From positions 1-14,816 of the forward strand of contig JAGVSV010000136.1 of the NCBI GenBank assembly GCA_019137115.1: DNA of 14,816 nucleotides, given 5' to 3'. The DNA is from Bacillota bacterium. Lineage in GTDB: Bacteria; Bacillota; Clostridia; Christensenellales; Aristaeellaceae. Below, piece by piece: positions 1-6,839 of the stretch. Position numbers and translations under genes: made by a program. How positions within the stretch are numbered: the stretch's first letter is position 1; each line of letters starts with the position of its first letter. Below the pieces are notes generated by a model. It saw nothing but the letters and a program-made list of their open reading frames with translations, had not been told where the DNA came from and did no database searches.

Positions 1-519
1 GGATTCGCCGGTCAATGCCGCTTCCTCGGAATGCAGGGAGGCGGATTCCGTGATGAGGATGTCCGCGGGCACCGCGACGCCTGCTTCCAGCAGCACAACA
101 TCGCCCACCACGATGTCCTCGCTGTGTATCTGCACCGTGTGCCCGTCGCGCACCACATGGGACGTGGCGGCGGACATTTCCTGCAGCGCTTCGATCGCTT
201 TTTCGGCTTTGCTTTCCTGGTAGACGCCCAGCACCGCGTTGAGCAGCACCACGATCAGTATGATGAACACGTCGGTCATCGGCTCGTTGGAGATCGCGCT
301 GGTGATGCCCGATACCACCGCCGCGCCCACCAGGATCAGCAGCATGGGATCGGCCAGTTCCTTCAGGAACCGCTGCAGCAGCGTGGCTTTCGGGGTTTCA
401 CTCAGCTTGTTTTTCCCGTTGGCCAACAGCCTCGCCTGAGCCTCCTGGCTGCTCAAGCGCTGTGGATTGCTGTTGAGCTGGCCAAACACCTCATCGACCG
501 GTTGCAAGTGCGCCTGCAT
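1..519 (-). CDS. P-type cation-transporting ATPase (Ca2+/P2A type), N-terminal part, cut by window edge
   Basis: An ATP-driven membrane cation pump; only the first 173 residues are in the window. Residues about 1-50 match the cation ATPase N-terminal domain. Residues about 60-76 and 83-100 are the first two membrane helices, the second running into VYQESKAEKAIEAL, typical of bacterial Ca2+-transporting P2A ATPases. The start of the actuator domain follows, with PAD (151-153) and the dephosphorylation motif TGES (170-173), which ends exactly at base 1. The DKTG phosphorylation site and the ion-site helices lie outside, so the transported ion is inferred from N-terminal similarity; a related P2-type pump remains possible. 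The start is fixed by AGGAGG at 527-532, 7 bases upstream of ATG. It is divergent from the topoisomerase operon and has a hairpin in its leader. The family is confident; Ca2+ is likely, not proven. Confidence 0.9.
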   Translation of the reverse strand, partial: MQAHLQPVDEVFGQLNSNPQRLSSQEAQARLLANGKNKLSETPKATLLQRFLKELADPMLLILVGAAVVSGITSAISNEPMTDVFIILIVVLLNAVLGVYQESKAEKAIEALQEMSAATSHVVRDGHTVQIHSEDIVVGDVVLLEAGVAVPADILITESASLHSEEAALTGES

Positions 520-541
520 GTGATTCCCTCCTAAGTGCCAA

Positions 542-580
542 GAGACTCATGCCGCATTGCCGCATTGCCGCATGAGTCTC
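542..580. promoter_or_regulatory. Perfect 11-bp hairpin with an 8-bp tandem repeat, in the ATPase leader
   Basis: GAGACTCATGC (542-552) and GCATGAGTCTC (570-580) are exact inverted copies around a 17-base loop. The unit GCCGCATT occurs almost three times in tandem (551-573), and both ends of that array form part of the stems. On the minus strand the hairpin sits 10 bases before the AGGAGG of the ATPase gene, where a leader structure or operator would act. No long T-run follows on either strand, so it is not an obvious intrinsic terminator. The repeat and stem are seen directly; the regulatory role is inferred. Confidence 0.5.
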
Positions 581-598
581 GTTCTTTGAGGAGTGCCA

Positions 599-613
599 GG
601 AAGCAGCGCTTCC
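599..613. repeat. Small inverted repeat, 6-bp stem with 3-base loop
   Basis: GGAAGC (599-604) and GCTTCC (608-613) are perfect inverted copies around AGC. It lies in the divergent gap between the ATPase and topoisomerase genes, close to an isolated TTGACA at 621-626. It is short enough to be chance; it could be part of a binding site for either promoter. No T-run follows. Confidence 0.25.
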
Positions 614-700
614 ATATATGTTGACACATCCCCGCCCATTTTGCGTGAACTACTCCCCCATCAGAGATATGTTGGGCTGCCACCGGAAAGCGTTGTCTGT

Positions 701-718
701 CAATGCGCTAACGCGTTG
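701..718. promoter_or_regulatory. Imperfect inverted repeat over the -35 region of the topoisomerase operon
   Basis: CAATGCG (701-707) and CGCGTTG (712-718) are inverted copies with one mismatch around CTAA. The repeat covers the position where a -35 box would pair with the -10 at 727-732. This is the usual place for a repressor or supercoiling-response site, but no named operator is recognised and the call rests on position and symmetry only. Confidence 0.3.
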
Positions 719-723
719 CGGTA

Positions 724-732
724 TGCTATACT
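724..732 (+). promoter_or_regulatory. Extended -10 promoter for the topoisomerase operon
   Basis: TGCTATACT carries the extended -10 TGn followed by TATACT (727-732). No good -35 lies 17 bases upstream (704-709 reads TGCGCT), which fits an extended -10 promoter that depends little on a -35. Transcription would begin near 739 and leave a leader of about 53 bases before the subunit B start. It is the best sigma-A candidate in the gap; the perfect TTGACA at 621-626 has no matching -10. Confidence 0.5.
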
Positions 733-791
733 GGTTCTATGGCGCGGATACAACGCATATCCGGCTGATTCATTGTGTAAAGGAGCAACGC

Positions 792-2765
792 ATGGCCCAG
801 ACCTATACGTCAAAAAATATCGAGGTGCTGGAGGGTCTGGAGGCCGTCCGGATGCGCCCGGGCATGTACATCGGCACCACCGGCATGCGAGGGCTGCACC
901 ACCTGCTGTGGGAAATCGTCGACAACGCGATTGACGAAGCCGTGGACGGTCACGCCACGGAGATCATCGTCACCTTGCACAAGGACGGCTCCTGCAGCGT
1001 ATGGGACGATGGCCGCGGTGTGCCGGTGGACAAGCACCCCACGCTGGGCATATCCGGCATAGAATTGATCTATACCAAGCTGCACGCGGGCGGCAAATTC
1101 GGTCATGACAGCTATGGCTACTCCGGCGGTCTGCACGGGGTGGGCGCCAGCGTGGTCAACGCGCTGTCCAAATGGCTGACGGTGGATTCCTTCCGCGACT
1201 GGACGCACTGGCAGATGCGCTTTGAAAGCGTGTATGACTCCAAGGACAAGAAGCTGCACCCTGGCAAGCCCGTGACCGACCTGACGCGCGTGGGCAACAC
1301 GCGCAAGCGCGGCACCCTGGTGCGCTTCATGCCGGATGAAGCCGTGTTTGAGGAAACGCGCTTCAATGGCGAGGTGATTGCCCGCCGCCTGCGCGAGCTT
1401 GCGTACCTGAACAGCGGTGTGCGCATCGCGCTGAGCGATGAAACAGCCGCGGAGCCGCAGCGTGTGGAGTACCAGTTCGACGGCGGTATCGCCGACTATG
1501 TGCGCTACATGACCGCCGACAAGGTGGCCATGCACAAGGAGCCCATCGTGCTGGACGGCAAAAAGGACGACATCCTTTGCCAGGTGGCGATGCAGTATAC
1601 TGACGCCTACACCGAGTCTGTGTTTTCCTATGTCAACAACATCCCCACGGTGGAGGGCGGCGCGCACGAGGTGGGATTCCGGTCGGCGCTGACCAAGTGC
1701 TTCAACGAATACGCGCGACGCACCGGCGCTCTGAAGGAAAAGGATGCCAACCTGTCCGGCGAGGACTTCCGCGAAGGGCTGACCGCGGTGCTGGCCATCA
1801 AGATCAAGAACCCCCAATTTGAAGGGCAGACCAAGGGCCGCCTGGGCAACACCGAGGCGCGTCCCGCGGTAGAAGCCATTGTCACGCAGCGCCTGACCGA
1901 ATACCTGGAGGACTTGAAAAACGCCGAACTGGCCGGCCAGATCATCGAAAAGTCCGTGCGCTCTGCCAAGGTGCGTGAGGCTGCGCGCAAAGCCCGCGAA
2001 GTGGCCCGAGCCCGCAACGAGCTGGAGGCGGCGCCGCTGGTGGGCAAGCTGTCCAGCTGCACCGGGCGCAACCCGCAGGAGAATGAACTTCTGATTGTGG
2101 AAGGCGACAGCGCCGGGGGCAGCGCCAAACAGGGGCGCGACCGACGTTTCCAGGCGGTGCTGCCGTTGCGTGGAAAGCCCCTTAACGCCGAAAAAAAGCG
2201 GATTGACCAGGTGCTGAGCAACGAGGAGTTCCGTTCGATCATCACCGCTTTGGGCACCAACATCGAAGAGGATTTTGACCTGTCCGGCCTCAAGTACGAC
2301 AAGGTCATCATCCTGTCAGACGCCGACCAGGACGGCGCGCACATCCGCGCGATTTTGCTGACGTTCTTCTTCCGCTATATGCGCGAGCTGGTCGCCAAGG
2401 GACACGTCTACATCGGCATGCCGCCGCTGTACCTGGTGCGCCACTCCAGCGGTGACCGCTATGCCTACACGGACAAGGAGCTCAAGGAATACACCGCGAA
2501 CCTGAAAAGCTATACCGTACAACGCTACAAAGGCCTGGGCGAAATGAACCCGGAGCAGCTGTGGGAGACCACGATGGACCCGGCGCGCCGCAAGCTGATG
2601 CAGGTGACCGTCGAGGACGGCGCCGAAGCCGAGCACATGATCAGCCTGCTGATGGGCGACAAGGTGGAGCCGCGGCGCGAATACATCACCAAGCACGCGG
2701 ATTTCTCGCGCGTGGATACGTTTGACGAAAAGCGGCCCACCGCGCAGCCCGCCGCGTCCCGTTAA
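792..2765 (+). CDS. gyrB: Type IIA DNA topoisomerase, subunit B (GyrB/ParE family)
   Basis: The ATPase subunit of gyrase or topoisomerase IV, which closes on ATP to drive passage of one DNA duplex through another. The 657 residues are normal length. The GHKL ATPase domain shows EIVDNAIDEA with catalytic Glu41 and Asn45, DDGRG (72-76), GGLHGVGAS (112-120) and the QTK loop (346-348). The TOPRIM domain shows EGDSAGG (437-443) and metal-binding DADQDG (510-515), then YKGLGEMN (579-586). The Gram-negative GyrB insert is absent. Several segments read closer to Gram-positive ParE (FNEYAR, VREAARKAREVAR, GRNPQENEL) than to GyrB, so parE is a real alternative. ATG 792 has AAGGAG six bases upstream; the frame is open further upstream but without similarity. 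Subunit A starts 9 bases after the stop. Confidence 0.93.
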   Translation: MAQTYTSKNIEVLEGLEAVRMRPGMYIGTTGMRGLHHLLWEIVDNAIDEAVDGHATEIIVTLHKDGSCSVWDDGRGVPVDKHPTLGISGIELIYTKLHAGGKFGHDSYGYSGGLHGVGASVVNALSKWLTVDSFRDWTHWQMRFESVYDSKDKKLHPGKPVTDLTRVGNTRKRGTLVRFMPDEAVFEETRFNGEVIARRLRELAYLNSGVRIALSDETAAEPQRVEYQFDGGIADYVRYMTADKVAMHKEPIVLDGKKDDILCQVAMQYTDAYTESVFSYVNNIPTVEGGAHEVGFRSALTKCFNEYARRTGALKEKDANLSGEDFREGLTAVLAIKIKNPQFEGQTKGRLGNTEARPAVEAIVTQRLTEYLEDLKNAELAGQIIEKSVRSAKVREAARKAREVARARNELEAAPLVGKLSSCTGRNPQENELLIVEGDSAGGSAKQGRDRRFQAVLPLRGKPLNAEKKRIDQVLSNEEFRSIITALGTNIEEDFDLSGLKYDKVIILSDADQDGAHIRAILLTFFFRYMRELVAKGHVYIGMPPLYLVRHSSGDRYAYTDKELKEYTANLKSYTVQRYKGLGEMNPEQLWETTMDPARRKLMQVTVEDGAEAEHMISLLMGDKVEPRREYITKHADFSRVDTFDEKRPTAQPAASR

Positions 2766-2774
2766 GGAGTTAGA

Positions 2775-5210
2775 ATGGCCCGAAAGACGACACAGACAGC
2801 CCAGCCCGAAATCATCCAGACTTCCCTGGAAGTGGTCATGCACAACAGCATGCTCCCCTATGCCGAGCATGTCATCCTGGAGCGCGCGCTGCCGCGCGTG
2901 GAAGACGGCCTAAAGCCCGTGCAGCGCCGCATCCTGTACACGATGCAGGAACTGTCCTTAACGCCGGACAAGCCGCACCGCAAGTGCGCCCGCATCGTTG
3001 GGGACTGTCTGGGCAAATATCACCCGCACGGGGAAACGTCGGTGTATGACACGCTGGTGCGTATGGCGCAGGACTTTTCGATGCGGGCCACGCTGGTGGA
3101 TGGCCACGGCAACTTCGGCTCCATCGACGGGGACACGGCAGCCGCCATGCGGTACACCGAGGCGCGCATGACGCCGCTGGCCATGGAGATGCTGCGCGAC
3201 ATCCAGAAGGACACCGTGCCCTTCCGGCTCAACTTTGACGATACGCTGCATGAGCCCGACCTGCTGCCTTCGCGCTATCCCAACCTGCTGGTTAACGGCT
3301 CCTATGGCATTGCGGTGGGCGTGGCCACCAACATTCCCCCACACAACCTGGGCGAAACGATCAACGCGGTCATCCATCTGATCGACCACCCCAAGGCCAC
3401 GCTGGAGGATGTGATGCAGATCCTCCCCGCGCCGGATTTCCCGACCGGCGGGGTGCTGATCGACAATGGGGAGATTGCCGAAGCCTACCGCACGGGGCGC
3501 GGCAAGCTGACCCTGCGAGCCAAAGTGGCCATCGAAAGTGGGCGCGCCGGACGACATCTGCTGAGCATCACCGAGGTGCCCTACCAGGTCAACAAAGCCC
3601 AGATGCTGGAAAAGATTTTGAAGCTTTCGGAGGAAAAAAAAGCGGCGCTGGGCGTGATCTATGACATCCGCGACGAGTCGGACCGCACCGGCATGCGCGC
3701 CGTGATAGAGCTAAAGCGCGAAGCCGACCCGGAGCTGGTGCTGTCCTACCTGGACAAGTACAGCGACCTGCAGGTGACCTTTGGCGTCAACATGGTAGCC
3801 ATCGCCGGCGGCAAGCCCGCGCAGCTGTCGCTGCTGGAGATGATCAACCATTATATCCAGCACCAGCGCGCCGTGGTCACCAAACGCACCCAGTATGAGC
3901 TGGATCAGGCGCTTGCGCGCGCGCACATCCTGGAAGGGCTGATCACGGCTGTGGACAACCTGGACGAGGTGTTGCAGATTATCCGTTCCTCCAGGAACGG
4001 GCGCGAAGCCAAGGAACGCCTGATCGCGCGCTTTACCTTTACCGACGTACAGGCGCAGGCCATCCTCGACCTGCGCCTGCAGCGGCTGACCGGCCTGGAA
4101 ATTGAGGCGCTGCGCAAGGAGTTTGCCGATATTCAGGCCCTGATCACAAAACTCCAGGGCATCCTGGCCAGCGATAGAAGGCTGCTCAAGGTTATCAAGG
4201 ATGAGCTGAACGAAATTGCCGCCAAGTACGCAGACGAACGCCGCACCCAGATCGTGCATGAAAGCGCGGCCATTCAGGCCACGGCGGTGGATGACACCCC
4301 GGTGCCGGAGGAAACCATCGTGCTGTTCACCCGCGCGGGCCAGCTGCGGCGCATGCATCCGCGCATCTATGAACGCATGGAGCTGCCGGACAACGCCGCA
4401 GAAATGCCGCTGTATACGTTCCGGACGCAGACCGACCACACGCTGTATGTCTTTACCGACCAGGGCAACTGTTTCCAGCTGGCCATCCATACGCTGGAGG
4501 AATCCATGCGCCCCAAGGAGCGTGGGCTGCTGCTCTCGGGCATCATCAGCGGGCTGTCCGATGGCGAATCGTGCGTGCACATGATGACAGTGGGGCCGGA
4601 GGAACTCCCCGGCATGCCGGACCTGCTGTTCTTCACCGCGATGGGCAGCGTCAAGCGCAGCGCCGCCGCGGACTACCAGGTGCGCCGCGCCAAATTCGCC
4701 GCGCTGGGCCTGAACGACAGCGACAAGTTGATCGGTGTTTCTTTGGCGGATGAAGCGCGCGACGTGTTCTGCCTGACGCGGACTGGCATGGTCATCCGCT
4801 TTGCGCTGTCCGATGTGCCAATCATGGGCAGGACGGCCAAGGGCGTGCGCGCGATCCGCCTGGTCAAGGGCGACGAGATGGCCTGGGCGGGCACCGTGGG
4901 CAACAACGACCAGATGATTTTGTTCAGCGAGCGGGGGTACGCCAAGCGCGTGCTGGGCAGTTCGATGGATGTGCAGGGACGCGGCGGCAAGGGCGTGCAC
5001 GCCTTCTACTTTAACAAGAACGGCAGTAACGGCACCCGCATCGGCGCCATGGTGATGCTCAGTGAGCCGCGCAATTTCTCCGTCCTGCAGGCCGAGGGGC
5101 AGATGACATCGTTCTCCAGCGACGAAATCGTGTGCCAGCCGATGGCGGATCGCGGCAAACCATTTGTGATGGCGCTGATGGCAAACGTTGTGACCGACAT
5201 CCTCCTGTAG
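2775..5210 (+). CDS. gyrA: Type IIA DNA topoisomerase, subunit A (GyrA/ParC family)
   Basis: The DNA-breaking subunit that pairs with the upstream gene; 811 residues. The winged-helix region carries the catalytic tyrosine in AAMRYTE (Tyr127, preceded by Arg126). The quinolone region reads HPHGETSVYD (83-92), with Glu and Thr where E. coli GyrA has Asp82 and Ser83, and an Asp equivalent to Asp87. LLVNG..GIAVG (171-182) and LDLRLQRLTGLE (431-442) are GyrA-like. The C-terminal half (about 513-805) shows six repeats typical of the beta-pinwheel. The normal GyrA box (QRRGGKG type) is missing from the first blade (about 515-560); one variant, QGRGGKG (734-740), is in the fifth. The enzyme may therefore supercoil poorly and serve as a decatenase; parC is the alternative name. 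AAGGAG (2764-2769) overlaps the upstream stop and sits 5 bases before ATG. Confidence 0.92.
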   Translation: MARKTTQTAQPEIIQTSLEVVMHNSMLPYAEHVILERALPRVEDGLKPVQRRILYTMQELSLTPDKPHRKCARIVGDCLGKYHPHGETSVYDTLVRMAQDFSMRATLVDGHGNFGSIDGDTAAAMRYTEARMTPLAMEMLRDIQKDTVPFRLNFDDTLHEPDLLPSRYPNLLVNGSYGIAVGVATNIPPHNLGETINAVIHLIDHPKATLEDVMQILPAPDFPTGGVLIDNGEIAEAYRTGRGKLTLRAKVAIESGRAGRHLLSITEVPYQVNKAQMLEKILKLSEEKKAALGVIYDIRDESDRTGMRAVIELKREADPELVLSYLDKYSDLQVTFGVNMVAIAGGKPAQLSLLEMINHYIQHQRAVVTKRTQYELDQALARAHILEGLITAVDNLDEVLQIIRSSRNGREAKERLIARFTFTDVQAQAILDLRLQRLTGLEIEALRKEFADIQALITKLQGILASDRRLLKVIKDELNEIAAKYADERRTQIVHESAAIQATAVDDTPVPEETIVLFTRAGQLRRMHPRIYERMELPDNAAEMPLYTFRTQTDHTLYVFTDQGNCFQLAIHTLEESMRPKERGLLLSGIISGLSDGESCVHMMTVGPEELPGMPDLLFFTAMGSVKRSAAADYQVRRAKFAALGLNDSDKLIGVSLADEARDVFCLTRTGMVIRFALSDVPIMGRTAKGVRAIRLVKGDEMAWAGTVGNNDQMILFSERGYAKRVLGSSMDVQGRGGKGVHAFYFNKNGSNGTRIGAMVMLSEPRNFSVLQAEGQMTSFSSDEIVCQPMADRGKPFVMALMANVVTDILL

Positions 5211-5239
5211 CCACAACCACGTATTGAAAGGAAATGCAG

Positions 5240-6364
5240 ATGCGCGACCGCAGCCTATACATTTCACACCGCGCGGCGCTGGTATCCGCGGCGCTGGTTG
5301 CCCTCTCGGTGGTGTTTTTGGGGTCCATGCCGCTCTCGGCGGTCAACCTGGGCATTTTGATGCTGTTCGTGTACCCCTTTGTGCTGTTGCTGATCGCCAC
5401 GGTCGCCGGGTTTATTCCAGCTTTTGGCGCGGTCGCCATCCTGATGATCGGGATGTGGGTGACCACCCGTTCGCTGGCAGCTGTTGCGCTGTCCGGGCTG
5501 TATCTGCTGGCGCCGGTTTCGGCGTTGATGGTGTGCGCCTTTCTCAAGGTGCCGTTCTGGCGCACGGCAGGCATCATCCTGGCCACCTATGTGGGCACGG
5601 TGCTGCTTTTGTACGTGCTGATCCAGGCCATGCTGGGCGGGAACTTGGCGGCCACCGGCGCCCAGGCGGCCGTGGAAGGCATGTCCGTCATGCCGCAGCG
5701 CGATTATCTGCTATATCTGTTCATGCGCAGCAACATCCTGCGACTGGACACACAGGCAGTGGGCAATGTATTCATCGAGAACGGCAATGACTGGCGGTTC
5801 ACCCAGGAAGCGCTGACCGAGCTGTTCAACCAGGTGCGCACGCGGGTGGACCTGTGGCTGCGCAGCGTGGTGCCGTCCCTGATCTCCTCGATGTCCATCA
5901 ACCTGAGCGTGGGCGGCACTGCGGTGGCGCTATACTATGGGCGCCGGCACGCGCAACGGCTGGATTTCAAGTTGGAAGGCCCACAGCAGCAGCTGTTTGA
6001 GCACACGCTGCCGCCGGTGTTCTCCAACTGGTTCATTCCCAAACAATATGGCAACCTGCTGTGGGTGCTGGCAGGCTTTTACCTGATCAGCCGCCTGGGG
6101 GGGAACCCAACGTTGTTCCTTGCCGGCGGGATGATGTATAATGTGTTCCAGGCGGTCTATGTACTGCAGGGGTTAAGCTTGGTCAACAGCTATCAGAAAG
6201 CAAGGGGCACGCAGCCGCGGATGCGCGGGCTGACCATGGTCCTTCTGTTTCTGGTGGCGCCACCGATCCTGATGGTGTTGGGCTTGTTTGATCAGCTGCG
6301 CGACCCGCGCAAGCTGCGCAAAGCCGAAGGCGAGGGCAACCCCGAGCAAGACAGGAGGATATAG
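5240..6364 (+). CDS. DUF2232 (YybS-type) integral membrane protein
   Basis: A polytopic membrane protein of the DUF2232 family, 374 residues; function unknown. About five hydrophobic helices fill residues 10-135, a soluble segment spans about 140-210, and further helices lie near 215-235, 270-320 and 330-352. The end, GLFDQLRDPRKLRK, is the usual C-terminal signature of the family, after which a charged tail follows. I chose ATG 5240 over ATG 5234 because the AAAGGA at 5227-5232 is 7 bases from the former and only 1 from the latter. In B. subtilis yybS is followed by yybT (gdpP) and rplI; here rplI starts one base after the stop and gdpP is absent. The family is clear from sequence and neighbours. 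Confidence 0.85.
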   Translation: MRDRSLYISHRAALVSAALVALSVVFLGSMPLSAVNLGILMLFVYPFVLLLIATVAGFIPAFGAVAILMIGMWVTTRSLAAVALSGLYLLAPVSALMVCAFLKVPFWRTAGIILATYVGTVLLLYVLIQAMLGGNLAATGAQAAVEGMSVMPQRDYLLYLFMRSNILRLDTQAVGNVFIENGNDWRFTQEALTELFNQVRTRVDLWLRSVVPSLISSMSINLSVGGTAVALYYGRRHAQRLDFKLEGPQQQLFEHTLPPVFSNWFIPKQYGNLLWVLAGFYLISRLGGNPTLFLAGGMMYNVFQAVYVLQGLSLVNSYQKARGTQPRMRGLTMVLLFLVAPPILMVLGLFDQLRDPRKLRKAEGEGNPEQDRRI

Positions 6365-6365
6365 T

Positions 6366-6821
6366 ATGAAAGTCGTATTGATGCAGGACGTACCCGGCAC
6401 CGGCAAGAAAAACCAGGTCGTTACCGTCAGCGATGGGTATGCGCGCAACTACCTGTTCCCCCGCAAGTGGGCCAGGGAAGCGACGCCCGCAGCCATCAAG
6501 GAGATCGACCGCAAAAACGAGGCCGAGCGCGCCAAGGAGATGGAGCGCGTGGCTGCCGCTGAAAACCTGGCGAGCGCGCTGCGCAATCAGATCATTCTGA
6601 TCCGCGCCAAGTGCGGCGAAAAAGGCCGCCTGTATGGCAGCATCACCGGGCAGGAAGTGGCCGATGCGCTCAAGGAACAGCACCGTACGGAGATTGACAA
6701 GCGCAAGATCGAGCTGCCCGAGCCCATCCGCACGGTGGGGGAATCGGTGGTGTCTGTGTCGCTGTACCCAGGTATCAAGGTGCCCATGACGGTCAAGGTC
6801 GTTCCCCTAGACCAGGCGTAA
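6366..6821 (+). CDS. rplI: 50S ribosomal protein bL9
   Basis: Large-subunit protein bL9, which binds 23S rRNA near the L1 stalk and helps keep the reading frame. At 151 residues it has the usual length. The N-terminal domain shows MKVVLMQDVPGTGKKNQVV and SDGYARNYLFPRKWA (the bL9 signature), residues about 45-75 form the long connecting helix, and the C-terminal domain carries KCGEKGRLYGSIT (about 79-91) and ends in VPMTVKVVP. AGGAGG (6353-6358) is 7 bases from ATG and lies inside the DUF2232 gene, whose stop is one base before this start. dnaB follows after 18 bases. This order is common in Bacillota. Confidence 0.97.
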   Translation: MKVVLMQDVPGTGKKNQVVTVSDGYARNYLFPRKWAREATPAAIKEIDRKNEAERAKEMERVAAAENLASALRNQIILIRAKCGEKGRLYGSITGQEVADALKEQHRTEIDKRKIELPEPIRTVGESVVSVSLYPGIKVPMTVKVVPLDQA

Positions 6822-6839
6822 CGGCCAAAGGATGGTACT

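Noticed and set aside
31..534. A 167-codon plus-strand frame over the ATPase gene
   Set aside because: The minus strand encodes a clear P-type ATPase with TGES; the plus frame is its shadow.
621..649. Perfect TTGACA at 621-626 as a -35 box for the topoisomerase operon
   Set aside because: No -10 resembling TATAAT lies 16-19 bases downstream (644-649 reads CGTGAA), so it is probably chance or part of another site.
710..717. Palindrome AACGCGTT in the topoisomerase promoter region
   Set aside because: Symmetry stops at 8 bp; it is already contained in the larger imperfect inverted repeat at 701-718.
810..1817. A 335-codon open frame antisense to the topoisomerase B gene
   Set aside because: Same antisense composition pattern, no family signature and no ribosome site of note.
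3711..5267. A 518-codon open frame antisense to the topoisomerase A gene
   Set aside because: It mirrors a well-supported gene, is rich in His, Gln, Ala and Arg as expected of antisense in GC-rich DNA, and shows no recognisable domain.
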